Below are positions 8,786-18,374 of a stretch of 64,000 bases of DNA, piece by piece; within the stretch, counting starts at the first letter, position 1; every line of letters begins with the position of its first letter. Origin of the DNA: Clostridium aminobutyricum. GTDB lineage: Bacteria; Bacillota; Clostridia; Peptostreptococcales; Anaerovoracaceae. The notes under the pieces are model-generated. The model was not told the origin of the DNA. It ran no database searches and saw only the letters and a program-made list of their open reading frames with translations. The stretch spans positions 124,001 through 188,000 of the forward strand of contig NZ_JAFJZZ010000003.1 of NCBI RefSeq assembly GCF_017255415.1. Reading direction: 5' to 3'. The position numbers were made by a program, and so were the translations under genes.

Positions 8786-10255
8786 ATGATGCTGAATAGA
8801 AGAATAACACTTCTTACTATATCGATAATGATATTGATATTTCTGGTCCTTTTAAGCGGCTGTGACAAACAGGGGAAATCGGAACTTTTAGATGCAGAAA
8901 ATCCAGTAACTATAACCGTATGGCATTATTATAATGGGGAGCAGCAGAAAGCTTTTGACGAAATGGTAAGTGAATTCAATGAGACCGATGGGCTTGAGAA
9001 GGGAATTGTAGTCGGCTCTCATGCTTATGGAGGTGTTGACGACTTGCAGGATGCCGTTTTGAATGCAGTGCATAAGAATGTAGGCGCGGCGGATGTACCC
9101 AATATTTTCTCCGCTTATGCAGATACGGCTTATGCAATAGATAAGCTCGGGTATGTGGTAGATATCAGCAAGTATATGACGCAGGACGAATTATCGAACT
9201 ATATTGATGGGTATATGGAAGAAGGAAAGTTTGGAAAAGACGGTGAAATAAAAATTTTTCCGGTGGCAAAGGCTACGGAAGTGTTTGCATTAAATAAAAC
9301 CGATTGGGATAAATTTTCTGCGGCAACCGGAGAAACCGATAGAGCCTTAGGAACGATAGAAGGAATCACTGAAGTTGCAGAAAAATATTATAAATGGACG
9401 GATAGTCTCACACCCAATACGAAAAACGATGGAAAAGCCTTCTTTGGGCGGGATGCATTGGCGAACTATTTTATTATAGGATACAGGCAACTGGGACAAG
9501 AGCTATTTACCAGCAAAGACGGGAAAACCATCCTGAATTTAGATGAGCGAATTGCTAAAAAGCTTTGGGATAATTATTATATTCCTTACATAAAAGGATA
9601 CTTTACTTCGAATGGAAGATATCGCAGCGACGATGTAAAAACGGGGGAGATTATAGCCTATGTCGGTTCGACGGCCAGTGTGACCTATTTCCCAAGGGAG
9701 GTTATTGTAAATGATGAAGTCAGCTATCCGATAGAGGTGGCTTTTTATCCATCACCGAAATTTGCTGGAGGAGAGGATTATGCCGTTCAGCAAGGAGCCG
9801 GAATGGTGATAACCAATGGGAAGGAAAAAGAGACCTATGCTTCCATTGAGTTTTTAAAGTGGTTCACCCAGAAGGAAAGAAATCTTCACTTCGCCATTAA
9901 CGCCGGGTATTTACCGGTGACTTATGAGGCAAATGATGAAGCGTTTGCTGAACAGGCGATTAAAGGAAGCGGAGAAAGTGAAAAACTCCGAAAATTGACC
10001 GAAGTGGGCATGAAGACTGTGAATAGCAACAAGCTGTATACGATAAAGGTTTTTGAAAAAGCAAATGATGCCAGGAAAATTCTCGAATATTCTATGTCCG
10101 ATAAAGCAAAAGCAGATCGTGCGAAAGTGCTGGAGAAAATCAATAACGGCATATCGTTAGACACAGCGGTTAAAGAATATTCGGATGATAGAAATTTTGA
10201 AAATTGGTATTTCGAATTAAAGAGTGAACTTGAAGAGTGTGTCGATAATGAATAA
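8786..10255 (+). CDS. Extracellular solute-binding lipoprotein (ABC family 1)
   Basis: A 489-residue secreted lipoprotein. The N-terminus MMLNRRITLLTISIMILIFL is a signal peptide and LLSGC (Cys near residue 27) is the lipobox. The mature part starts ENPVTITVWHYYNGEQQKAFDEMVSEFN, the pattern of family 1 (sugar-type) binding proteins, and has VQQGAGMVITNGKEKETYASIEFLKWFT in the C-lobe. The start at 8786 follows a GGAAGGAGG site; an upstream in-frame ATG overlaps that site and was rejected. No ABC permease or ATPase is adjacent. The next gene, 15 bases away, is a membrane GGDEF-EAL protein, so this binding protein may present its ligand to that sensor rather than serve uptake. Confidence 0.88.
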   Translation: MMLNRRITLLTISIMILIFLVLLSGCDKQGKSELLDAENPVTITVWHYYNGEQQKAFDEMVSEFNETDGLEKGIVVGSHAYGGVDDLQDAVLNAVHKNVGAADVPNIFSAYADTAYAIDKLGYVVDISKYMTQDELSNYIDGYMEEGKFGKDGEIKIFPVAKATEVFALNKTDWDKFSAATGETDRALGTIEGITEVAEKYYKWTDSLTPNTKNDGKAFFGRDALANYFIIGYRQLGQELFTSKDGKTILNLDERIAKKLWDNYYIPYIKGYFTSNGRYRSDDVKTGEIIAYVGSTASVTYFPREVIVNDEVSYPIEVAFYPSPKFAGGEDYAVQQGAGMVITNGKEKETYASIEFLKWFTQKERNLHFAINAGYLPVTYEANDEAFAEQAIKGSGESEKLRKLTEVGMKTVNSNKLYTIKVFEKANDARKILEYSMSDKAKADRAKVLEKINNGISLDTAVKEYSDDRNFENWYFELKSELEECVDNE

Positions 10256-10270
10256 TAGAGAGTAGCCGGA

Positions 10271-13200
10271 ATGATGATAAAGATAAAGAAAAATTCTATA
10301 ATGACCAAAATACTGTTGCCTATGACTGTCATTATTCTGATTCAATTAGCGGTATTAACCGGAATTATTTATTCGGGAGGGGTTATAGAACAGCTGAAGA
10401 GAAGCTCATATGATGTTCTTAGTGAACGAGTGGAAGCACGAACGGGGTATTTGGAGAATGATATGAATTCCAGATGGTCTGACGTTGAACTGACTGTTAA
10501 TACTGTGAACCAAACGTTAAAAACTCTGCTTTCAGAAGGGATAATCGATTTCGATTCATTAGATAATGATCCGGAAGAATATAATGCATTTCTGGAGGCA
10601 GTATCCAATGATATGATTTTATTGATGAGAAGAAATTCCGTTACAGGTACTTTTATTGTATTAAACACGCAGGATTTAGATAAAGGTGAGAAGCAGAATA
10701 AACCGGGGTTATATATACGTGATTTGGATCCATCCGCTACGCCTTCTGTCATGAACACGGATTTAATGCTGGAGAGAGCGCCTACCGCGTTGACTAAAAA
10801 ACTGGACATTTCGTTAGACAGCAGTTGGCGTCCGCAGTTTGAATTTTTAAAGAACAATGTCTCCTATTATCCTTTTTTCTATGAGCCGTTTCAGGCGGCC
10901 ATAAAAAGCCCGGGCATTGGCTATAAAGATTTAGGGTATTGGAGCCATACCTATACATTGTGTGGGGATAATCGAGGCGCGATCGCCTATTCTGTACCGT
11001 TGATTTACGATGATGGTACGGTATACGGCGTGCTGGGGATTGAGATTAGTATCGACTTTTTAGCAAAGCAATTGCCTTATGATGAAATTATTCATGATAA
11101 AAAAGGAAGCTATGTGCTTGGAATAACAGATACGCATTATCTCGGTTATAATAATGTGCTTTGCAGCGGAACATTGCTGTCTCGTCTGAAACTGGATAAC
11201 ATAAAATTGACGGCAGACGATACGAACACGATGAACTATATTGATATAAAAAATAGTAAGTTTCATGAACGGCAGTACTATTACTCCAAAACCTTGGATT
11301 TATACAATAGCAATGTTTATTTTGCCCGTGATAATTGGACTTTAACTGCTTTTGTCAAAGAAAACGACTTGTTTGAATTTGCCGATAAGATAAGCCGTTT
11401 ATTATACATTGCCATTATAGCAACCGTTGTCGCCGGCATGTGCGGGGTTCTTGTCATCAGCTATAATGTAACAAAACCAATTTCAAAATTGGTGGATCAC
11501 GTTAAGAATAGCAAGCCGGATGGGAACTTTGCACTGGAACCGACACAAATTTATGAAATTGATCGTTTAGCAGATGCCATTGAACGGTTAAGCGTAGATC
11601 TTATGGAGGACTCCACAAAGTTTGCAACTATCATTGAGATGGCCAGCAGCAAAATCGGCGGTTTTGAAATCTGGGATGATCGAGAAACCATCTTTATCAC
11701 CGACCGATTCTTTGAAGTGTTTAATTTAAATGGAATTGATACAAGGATTCTAAATAAAACTTCTTTCCTTGAAATTCTTTCAGCGCTCGAGCAATATATT
11801 GAGCCGGAGGAAAACCGGGAAGGAGAATATTTGTTTAAAATTCCGGTGGAGGAGGAAGAGTCGTACAGATGGGTAAGCATGAAATACGCAAACCAATGGA
11901 ATAAGTGGATTGGGCTTGCGGAAGACGTGACCGAATCCATGATGCAGCTCAAAATGATGCAACATGAGAGAGATTATGATTATTTGACCGATATCGTCAA
12001 TCGAAGAGCATTTTATCGAATCATCAACAGACTGTTTGAATCGAATAGAAGTGAACTGAAAGTGGCCGCTTTGGTCATGGTGGATTTAGATAATCTCAAG
12101 AGGATCAATGATACCTTTGGACACGCTTATGGAGATACTTACATTCAGAAAGCGGTGGAATGTATGAAAAAAGCGAATCCAAAGGAAACGATCATTGCCC
12201 GAATTTCAGGAGATGAATTTTTTATTTTTTATTATGGATATGACAGCAAAGACGAGATTCGCCGTTTAATTGCCAAAATGCAAAGCACGATGAGCAATAA
12301 TAAAATTATATTGCCGGATGCCACCTCCTGCGAAGTATGTGTTTCAGGAGGAGTAGCTTGGTATCCTTATGACTGTGAGGAATATGAAAAGTTGATACGA
12401 TATGCCGATTTTGCTATGTATACTGCAAAGAGTCAGCATAAAGGAACAATAAAGGAATTCAATTTAACTCGTTTCCAAAAGGAAGAAACCATTCTTTTGG
12501 GTAAAAAAGAACTCAATACGATTATCGAAAAACAGCTGATTATTTATCATTTTCAACCGATTATTGATGCTCAAACAGGAGAAGTCTTCGCTTATGAGGC
12601 ACTGATGCGATCCAACATGGAGATATTGCGTACGCCATACGACATTTTGACATTGGCCAGGAAAGAATTTAAGCTCCGTGAAATCGAACGGCTGACATTA
12701 TTCAAGGCAATGGAGGCATTCTGCGGACATATGAGGGCCGGACGGATTCACAAAGACTGCAAGGTTTTTATTAACTCCATTCCGAACCAACTGCTGACAT
12801 TGGAAGAGATAACAAGTTTCGAGTCAATTTATCGAGAGTATCTTCATTTAATTGTGCCGGAAATGACCGAAGAGGAACGCGTTGTTGACAAGCTGAAAAC
12901 GGCTAAATTAAACGAAGTAAAAAACTGGAGCGGGGAAATCGCAATTGACGACTTTGGCTCCGGGTATAATAGCCAAGCCTTGCTTTTAAGTCTTTCTCCG
13001 AAATATGTAAAAATTGACATGGAAATTATTCATGATATTCACAAGGATTTAAATAAAGAAAAAATCGTAGAAAGTTTGATTTCCTATGCCCATGAGCGGG
13101 GTATTTTGGTAGTAGCGGAAGGGTTAGAATGTGAAGAGGAAGTGGAAAAGGTCATCAGTATGGGAATTGACCTGCTGCAAGGATATTATTGCGGGAGACC

Positions 13201-13276
13201 GAGTATAGACATAACAAATATTAATGTAAACTTAAAGAACAAGATAGCGAGTTTGCATCATACGTGCTTTAACTGA
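10271..13276 (+). CDS. Membrane sensor with HAMP, GGDEF and EAL domains
   Basis: A 1001-residue cyclic di-GMP enzyme. A first membrane helix (about 11-35) is followed by a large extracellular sensor (36-370, Cache-like), a second helix (370-393), a HAMP segment (NVTKPISKLVDHVK), a PAS-like region and a GGDEF domain whose active site reads SGDEF (646-650). Next comes an EAL domain with YEALMRS (Glu776), FINSIPNQ, DDFGSGYN (Asp893, Asp894), KIDMEII and VVAEGLE. The EAL residues needed for catalysis are present. The first glycine of GGDEF is replaced by serine, so cyclase activity is uncertain. It follows a solute-binding lipoprotein by 15 bases, so the pair probably turns an outside signal into c-di-GMP changes. 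Confidence 0.93.
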   Translation: MMIKIKKNSIMTKILLPMTVIILIQLAVLTGIIYSGGVIEQLKRSSYDVLSERVEARTGYLENDMNSRWSDVELTVNTVNQTLKTLLSEGIIDFDSLDNDPEEYNAFLEAVSNDMILLMRRNSVTGTFIVLNTQDLDKGEKQNKPGLYIRDLDPSATPSVMNTDLMLERAPTALTKKLDISLDSSWRPQFEFLKNNVSYYPFFYEPFQAAIKSPGIGYKDLGYWSHTYTLCGDNRGAIAYSVPLIYDDGTVYGVLGIEISIDFLAKQLPYDEIIHDKKGSYVLGITDTHYLGYNNVLCSGTLLSRLKLDNIKLTADDTNTMNYIDIKNSKFHERQYYYSKTLDLYNSNVYFARDNWTLTAFVKENDLFEFADKISRLLYIAIIATVVAGMCGVLVISYNVTKPISKLVDHVKNSKPDGNFALEPTQIYEIDRLADAIERLSVDLMEDSTKFATIIEMASSKIGGFEIWDDRETIFITDRFFEVFNLNGIDTRILNKTSFLEILSALEQYIEPEENREGEYLFKIPVEEEESYRWVSMKYANQWNKWIGLAEDVTESMMQLKMMQHERDYDYLTDIVNRRAFYRIINRLFESNRSELKVAALVMVDLDNLKRINDTFGHAYGDTYIQKAVECMKKANPKETIIARISGDEFFIFYYGYDSKDEIRRLIAKMQSTMSNNKIILPDATSCEVCVSGGVAWYPYDCEEYEKLIRYADFAMYTAKSQHKGTIKEFNLTRFQKEETILLGKKELNTIIEKQLIIYHFQPIIDAQTGEVFAYEALMRSNMEILRTPYDILTLARKEFKLREIERLTLFKAMEAFCGHMRAGRIHKDCKVFINSIPNQLLTLEEITSFESIYREYLHLIVPEMTEEERVVDKLKTAKLNEVKNWSGEIAIDDFGSGYNSQALLLSLSPKYVKIDMEIIHDIHKDLNKEKIVESLISYAHERGILVVAEGLECEEEVEKVISMGIDLLQGYYCGRPSIDITNINVNLKNKIASLHHTCFN

Positions 13277-13282
13277 GGAAGG

Positions 13283-13310
13283 GAAGTGTTTTAAACACTT
13301 CTCTTTTTTT
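13283..13310 (+). terminator. Rho-independent terminator
   Basis: GAAGTGTTTTAAACACTTC (13283-13301) is self-complementary and is followed by TCTTTTTTT. It ends the lipoprotein/GGDEF-EAL operon. Confidence 0.85.
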
Positions 13311-13420
13311 ATTACGTAGGAAATATCGCTTGCGATATGACGGAGTATCATAAAAGTCTACCGCTAAAATGCGACCGAATGGGAGCTAAGCCTTTTTGCC
13401 CTAAGCTTGCTTGGCACGGT

Positions 13421-13446
13421 ATAAACAATAAAAATTTATTGTTTAT
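13421..13446. repeat. Perfect 12-bp inverted repeat upstream of a promoter
   Basis: ATAAACAATAAA (13421-13432), two A, then TTTATTGTTTAT (13435-13446). It sits 13 bases upstream of a -35 box, so it may be an operator. The preceding 13311-13420 holds a second short palindrome, ATATCGC/GCGATAT (13323-13338), and nothing else I can assign. Confidence 0.5.
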
Positions 13447-13459
13447 CGATAAAAAGTTA

Positions 13460-13488
13460 TTGACAAACAAAATGTGGGGAATTATACT
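13460..13488 (+). promoter_or_regulatory. Sigma-A promoter of the DUF2975/Xre/DUF4173 cluster
   Basis: TTGACA (13460-13465), a 17-base spacer and TATACT (13483-13488), 40 bases upstream of the DUF2975 start codon. Confidence 0.8.
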
Positions 13489-13528
13489 ATGGTCATAACA
13501 AAGCTTTATTAGTAAGGAGAACGGTTAC

Positions 13529-13981
13529 ATGTGGAATTCAAATAAGTCATTACAGCTATCACGGATTTGTACGAAATTGGTAATGGTGTTGGTCGTCGTT
13601 TGTGCGATTTTATTACCCTATTTAATCGACATTTATAGGGTCTATAGCTCGTATTACACAGAAGATACAACGGTGAAACCTTTTATGGCTATTTTGTACA
13701 GCTGCTGTGTACCTGCTTTAATTGCGCTGTTCAGCTTGGATAGGCTGCTTACCAATATCAGCAGGGAGCAGGTGTTCACCGGCAGAAACGTCGGATACTT
13801 GAGGAGGATTTCGTGGTGCTGCTTTGCTGTTGCCGGAATGGTTGCAGTAGCCGGGTATTATTACTACGTATTCTTCTTCGGTGCGATCATGGCTGCTTTT
13901 ATGGGACTCATTCTCCGTGTTGTTAAAAATGTCATAGAGCAGGCAATGTTAATCAAAGCAGAAAATGATTATACCATATAG
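13529..13981 (+). CDS. DUF2975-type membrane protein
   Basis: A 150-residue protein with four hydrophobic segments (about 15-33, 51-68, 88-106 and 107-128). The layout, including SLDRLLTNISREQVFTGRNVGYLRRISWCCF between spans 2 and 3, fits the DUF2975 family. The function of that family is unknown; its genes are almost always followed by a small Xre/YozG-type regulator, as here (12 bases later). The ATG follows AAGGAG. It is the first gene after the promoter at 13460. By analogy it may sense membrane state and act together with the downstream repressor, but this is inference. Confidence 0.8.
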   Translation: MWNSNKSLQLSRICTKLVMVLVVVCAILLPYLIDIYRVYSSYYTEDTTVKPFMAILYSCCVPALIALFSLDRLLTNISREQVFTGRNVGYLRRISWCCFAVAGMVAVAGYYYYVFFFGAIMAAFMGLILRVVKNVIEQAMLIKAENDYTI

Positions 13982-13993
13982 GGGGGACGGGAG

Positions 13994-14200
13994 ATGGCAA
14001 TAATAGTAAATTTAGATGTCGTAATGGCTAAACGAAAAATCTCTGCCGGCGAACTTTCGGAAAAAATCGGTATAACGCCTGCAAACCTTTCCATTTTAAA
14101 AAACAACAAGGCAAAGGCGATACGGTTTTCTACATTGGAGGAAATTTGCAGGGTGCTTCAATGTCAGCCGGGAGATATTTTGGAATATACCGAGGATTGA
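13994..14200 (+). CDS. Small Xre-type HTH regulator (YozG-like)
   Basis: A 68-residue helix-turn-helix protein made of a single Cro/C1 domain: MAKRKISAGELSEKIGITPANLSILKNNKAKAIRFSTLEEICRVLQCQPGDILEY. This is the short YozG-like form that accompanies DUF2975 proteins. It has no ligand-binding or dimerisation domain of its own. The start follows GGGGGGACGGGAG, 12 bases after the DUF2975 stop, so the two genes are coupled. It may repress the promoter at 13460, where a perfect 12-bp inverted repeat lies. Confidence 0.88.
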   Translation: MAIIVNLDVVMAKRKISAGELSEKIGITPANLSILKNNKAKAIRFSTLEEICRVLQCQPGDILEYTED

Positions 14201-14272
14201 AAAATTCTGAAAGGGAGAGAGGCCGAAAGGGGAAAGGCCTTTGAAAGAATCATTTATTGGAGGGAATCAGAG

Positions 14273-15952
14273 ATGAAATATTATTATGCGGAATCAGGGG
14301 AAACGAGCGGAAATTCTCAACTTCATTATCGAAACAAATGGACTGCGGAGCCCATGAAATTCTCAACCGGAGATTCGTGGTTTGCAGCGGCCATGCTGGT
14401 TTGCGGCTTCTTATACTGGAACTTAATCCATTTTGCCAGCCTGAGTGCGGGGGTGACTATATTTACGGTCATTTTATGTGTTGTTGTGTGGAGCTATTTG
14501 AACGCAAAGGGGATCAACCAGACCAAAAAGAGTCTGCCATGGCTTGGACTTGTTGGGTTAACAGCACTTCTTTTCTTTTTGTTTGATGATTTCTATATCA
14601 AGCAATTTTCTTTTATGCTGTTATCTGCCGCCTTTCTGTATTGGGTATGCCGGTCAACCGGGCGCAGTCTGGATTCAACGCTTTCTGTCTATGTATTGGG
14701 AGATGCGGTGAACCAAGGGTTACTGCTTCCTTTTTCGAATTTCACCTGTGGGTATTTCGGACTTCAAGACGGGTTGAAAAAAAGCAAACATGGAAGAAAT
14801 CTTATCTATGCGGCAGCAGGAATTGTTGTATTTTTACCCTTAATGGTGCTTGTCATCACACAACTTTCGAATGCAGATATGGCATTTGAACAATTGATCG
14901 ATCGAATTCTAAACGCTATCTCCATTGAGACAATCACGGAATATGCGCTTCAATTTGTTGTTGGAATTCCGGTAGCCTTATATCTATACGGTGCTGTTTA
15001 TGGGAATATATCAGGAAGGCATTCGGCCGATTTAAACAAAAATAACTTAATAAAATTTGCTCAAGGTATTCGGTTTGCGCCGAAGCTCACGATTTATACG
15101 GCATTGACCGTCTTTAATGCCATCTATCTTCTGTTTTTCTTTTCTCAAACAACCTATTTGTTCTCAGCTTTTGGAGATGTTCTGCCAAATACGATGACCT
15201 ATGCGGAATACGCAAGACGCGGCTTCTTCGAGCTTTGCAAGGTTTGTACCATTAATATGGGAATCCTCATTGCAGCAAACTGCTTCATGAAACGTAATGA
15301 GACGATGGAAAAGCAATCGATGGAATGGACGGAAACACCTAAAATGCTAAAAATTCAAATGAGCATTCTGGCCGTGTTTACCATCTTATTGATTGTTACG
15401 GCTTTAAGCAAGATGGCGATGTACATTCATTATTATGGACTGACCCAACATCGGGTTTATGCCGCTTGGTTTATGTTAGCCCTTCTCTTTACATTTGTTG
15501 TCATCGTGGCTAGGCAGATAAAAGCCTTTAACGCATCAAGGATCATCACTATTGGATGGATTGCCGCATTCCTGATTCTTGCTTACGGAAATGTCGACGG
15601 CAATATCGCCAAGTACGATATGGAGCGCTATGAGAAAGGGACGTTAGAAAGTTTGGATTACAAGATGCTATTTGATCTTTCGGATGCAGCAGTGCCCTAT
15701 CTCTATGAGCATTATCAGCATTCTACAGACGAGAAAGAGAGAACCATTCTCTATAGCGGGATAACCGGAAGGTATTCCTGGGGAGTGGTGACAGAACCTT
15801 ATGAAAAAACCTTCCGAGATTTCAATCTTCAAGCGTATAGGGCAGAAAAGATTCGGAGTATTCTTGCTCATGAGGAGGGCAGAAATAATCCTGAAAATCT
15901 TAGCGATGGAGAAGAACTCTATCCGGAGGCATCCTATTTGGATGCGTATTAA
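14273..15952 (+). CDS. DUF4173/DUF4153-like polytopic membrane protein
   Basis: A 559-residue protein with an N-terminal cytoplasmic stretch (1-35), about ten to twelve membrane segments, and a soluble C-terminus (about 440-559) with FDLSDAAVPYLYEHYQ. It fits the DUF4153/DUF4173 family, which often sits beside DUF2975 and small Xre genes. Function unknown. The ATG at 14273 follows TTGGAGGGAAT. In the 72-base gap after the Xre gene there is a small hairpin, AGGCC/GGCCT (about 14220-14241), but no T run, so the three genes are probably one unit with partial attenuation possible. Confidence 0.75.
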   Translation: MKYYYAESGETSGNSQLHYRNKWTAEPMKFSTGDSWFAAAMLVCGFLYWNLIHFASLSAGVTIFTVILCVVVWSYLNAKGINQTKKSLPWLGLVGLTALLFFLFDDFYIKQFSFMLLSAAFLYWVCRSTGRSLDSTLSVYVLGDAVNQGLLLPFSNFTCGYFGLQDGLKKSKHGRNLIYAAAGIVVFLPLMVLVITQLSNADMAFEQLIDRILNAISIETITEYALQFVVGIPVALYLYGAVYGNISGRHSADLNKNNLIKFAQGIRFAPKLTIYTALTVFNAIYLLFFFSQTTYLFSAFGDVLPNTMTYAEYARRGFFELCKVCTINMGILIAANCFMKRNETMEKQSMEWTETPKMLKIQMSILAVFTILLIVTALSKMAMYIHYYGLTQHRVYAAWFMLALLFTFVVIVARQIKAFNASRIITIGWIAAFLILAYGNVDGNIAKYDMERYEKGTLESLDYKMLFDLSDAAVPYLYEHYQHSTDEKERTILYSGITGRYSWGVVTEPYEKTFRDFNLQAYRAEKIRSILAHEEGRNNPENLSDGEELYPEASYLDAY

Positions 15953-16077
15953 AAAAGTGAATACAAGATGTTATGTTAATTTCCTATAAATTGTGATAAA
16001 ATAATATCTAGAATATTAAATGCCACCAGTACTTGCATGCACGCCAAGAACCGGTGGCTTATCAGTTGGAGAAGAAA

Positions 16078-16491
16078 ATGAGAAAGTATGAAACAGAGAT
16101 AAGAGTAATATATGCAGATACCGATGCAATGGGAATCGTTTATCACACAAATTATATAAAATGGTTTGAAGCCGGACGAAATGAATATCTGAGACAAATC
16201 GGCTATCCTTACTCGCGATTGGAAGAGGAAGGGGTTTGGCTTCCCGTTGCAGCAGTAAATTGCGAATATAAAGCGCCTGCACGATACGACGACATCTTGC
16301 TGATTCAAACGGGTGTAGCGGAAATGAAAGCAGCGACCGTAATTATTAAATATGAGATTTATAATAAGGAAACTGGTGAATTATTGGTTACAGGCAATAG
16401 TAAACATGCTATTACGGATCCACAGTTAAAACCTATTCGTTTAAAAAAGGTGAATCCGGATTTATTTGAACGGATTATGTCCGACATATAA
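16078..16491 (+). CDS. Acyl-CoA thioesterase, YbgC/FadM (hot-dog) family
   Basis: A 137-residue single hot-dog-fold thioesterase. The signature YADTDAMGIVYHTNYIKWFEAGRNEYLRQIG holds the catalytic aspartate (YADTDAMG; the Asp is in the family position) and the conserved His-Thr-Asn-Tyr. These enzymes hydrolyse acyl-CoA thioesters in the cytoplasm; chain-length preference cannot be told. The start at ATG 16078 follows TTGGAGAAG; the open frame upstream has no ribosome binding site. It stands between the DUF4173 gene and rlmD, all on the same strand with gaps of about 110-125 bases. Confidence 0.92.
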   Translation: MRKYETEIRVIYADTDAMGIVYHTNYIKWFEAGRNEYLRQIGYPYSRLEEEGVWLPVAAVNCEYKAPARYDDILLIQTGVAEMKAATVIIKYEIYNKETGELLVTGNSKHAITDPQLKPIRLKKVNPDLFERIMSDI

Positions 16492-16600
16492 TAAGTTTTG
16501 GAGCAATTTGGTGATGAAAATGCGATAAAACGGTTAGGTTTACAGAATAAATATGTTGCAAACCGGAAGGCGTTTTATGTAGATAAGAAAGGGAAAAAGA

Positions 16601-18049
16601 ATGAATAAAGGCGAAAAATGTCAATTGCTGATTGACGATATAAGCAACGAAGGACAAGGAATTGGAAAGGCTGACGGCATGGCGGTGTTCGTCAAGGGGG
16701 CGATCCCCGGTGATGTGGTTCTGGCAGAGATTACAAAAGTAAAAAAGAACTATGCCTTTGCGATCCTTCAAGAAATTATTACTCCTTCCGAATATAGAAT
16801 AGAGCCGGAATGTCCATATGCCGGTGAGTGCGGGGGCTGTACGTATAGCCACACCAGCTATGAAGGGCAGCTTGCTATAAAGGAAAAACAGATAAGAGAA
16901 AAGCTCACTCGGTTGGGCGGAATAGATAATCCGAAGGTAAATTCGATCATAGGAATGTCAAAACCTATTAGGTATAGAAACAAAGCGCAGATGCCGATTA
17001 GCTGCGGAGGAATCATCACTAGAAAAGGCGGAATCGTTGAAAATGTAGGCGAGTGCACCATTGGATTCTACAAAGCAAAGAGCCACGAAGTGGTAAATTG
17101 TGAGGAATGTCTGTTACAGGCTCCTCCTGTCTCAGCTTTAGCGAAAGCTCTTCGTGAATTTATGAAACAGGACAATATTACTGCTTATGACCCGAAGTGG
17201 GACAAGGGGTTAATGCGTCATTTGATTGTGAAGACCGCTATGGGCACTGGTGAGGTGATGGCGATTCTGGTGGTCAATGGCAAAGGGATTCCGAACAGTG
17301 CGAAATTAGTTGAAATGATGGATCAGGCCATTTATGAATTGCCGCCTCGAGAGGACGGTGTAGAATACAACCTAGAGAGCGTAGTGGTTAATGTGAAGAA
17401 AAAGAAAACACCGGAAATTATGGGTGATGAATGCATTCCTGTTGCGGGAAAATCGACTATATTAGAAGTGGTGGGGGATATGCAGTATGAGATATCTCCA
17501 TTGTCTTTCTATCAGGTAAACCCAGTACAGATGAAGGTCCTTTATGATAAGGTGTTGGAATACGCACAATTGACAGGTGAGGAAAATGTACTTGATTTGT
17601 ACTGCGGGGTTGGAGCAATCGGGTTGTATGGTGCTTCAAAGTCTAAAAAAGTGCTAGGGATAGAATCGGTAAAGGGTGCTGTTCTTGATGCAAATCGAAA
17701 TGCCGTTATAAACGGAATTGTCAATGCGCGATTCGTTTGTGGCAGAGCAGAAGAGGAACTACCAAAGGTATTGAGCGGATACACCGATAAAGATGGCTTT
17801 GAGGTTGCGCCTTTTGATCCAAACGTGATTATTTTAGACCCGCCGAGAGCGGGATGTGCACCTGAACTGCTTGAAGCTGCTGTGTCAGCCAAACCAGACC
17901 GGATTGTCTATGTTTCCTGTGACCCGGCTACCTTGGCAAGAGACGTGAAAATCTTAGGAGAACTAGGTTATCAATTTGTAGAAGCGACTCCGGTGGATAT
18001 GTTCCCTTGGACGGGGCATGTGGAAACGGTATGTTTACTTTCTAGATAA
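16601..18049 (+). CDS. rlmD: 23S rRNA (uracil-C5)-methyltransferase, RlmD/RumA family
   Basis: A 482-residue SAM-dependent RNA methyltransferase. The N-terminal TRAM domain (residues 1-60; LLIDDISNEGQGIGKADGMAVFVKGAIPGDVV) is followed by the iron-sulfur cysteines CPYAGECGGCTY. A methyltransferase core follows with LDLYCGVGAIGLY (SAM motif I), IILDPPRAGC and YVSCDPATLARD, which holds the catalytic cysteine. Gram-positive members such as RlmCD can modify two positions, so the exact target uracil is not certain. The ATG follows AAAGGGAAAAAGA. The 3' end of this gene is a known integration site for mobile elements, and an integrase relic begins 11 bases after the stop. Confidence 0.93.
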   Translation: MNKGEKCQLLIDDISNEGQGIGKADGMAVFVKGAIPGDVVLAEITKVKKNYAFAILQEIITPSEYRIEPECPYAGECGGCTYSHTSYEGQLAIKEKQIREKLTRLGGIDNPKVNSIIGMSKPIRYRNKAQMPISCGGIITRKGGIVENVGECTIGFYKAKSHEVVNCEECLLQAPPVSALAKALREFMKQDNITAYDPKWDKGLMRHLIVKTAMGTGEVMAILVVNGKGIPNSAKLVEMMDQAIYELPPREDGVEYNLESVVVNVKKKKTPEIMGDECIPVAGKSTILEVVGDMQYEISPLSFYQVNPVQMKVLYDKVLEYAQLTGEENVLDLYCGVGAIGLYGASKSKKVLGIESVKGAVLDANRNAVINGIVNARFVCGRAEEELPKVLSGYTDKDGFEVAPFDPNVIILDPPRAGCAPELLEAAVSAKPDRIVYVSCDPATLARDVKILGELGYQFVEATPVDMFPWTGHVETVCLLSR

Positions 18050-18059
18050 ATCAATGGGT

Positions 18060-18240
18060 TCAAGTTTTTAAATAATCTAATTTTGTGTATTTGTCCACTA
18101 TTCGTCCACATGATTTTTGATGCGTGGACAAATCACAAGATTGCTTGTCCTTGTGCCCTAACCGTTCCATAATGTTCAAACACTCTGCCAGTATTGTAAT
18201 ACTGGGCATAGGCTTTTCCTCGTGTGCTGACCTTTGCCAT
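18060..18240 (-). pseudogene. Tyrosine integrase C-terminal relic
   Basis: On the minus strand a short stretch reads CLNIMERLGHKDKQSC and ends IVDKYTKLDYLKT. The RLGHKD core is the box II histidine region of tyrosine recombinases. Upstream, the frame breaks up and the expected Arg-His motif and most of the catalytic domain are missing. The relic ends 11 bases from the stop of rlmD, in the position an integrase takes when its element has entered the 3' end of that gene. The family call rests on one motif and the context. Confidence 0.5.
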
Positions 18241-18374
18241 AAAACAGACTGGACGAGTTTAGATTGGACGGACGTGAACAGACTGGAGCAGAACATTCTA
18301 AATATAGATATTTTACTACAGCGGATGGCCGCTGTTTTTTTACGCTGTGGAGATGCACATGGAGGTGACAGATA

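Noticed and set aside
13339..13400. Purine-like riboswitch because of a TCTACC segment
   Set aside because: The matching TATAA and ATGG parts and paired stems are missing.
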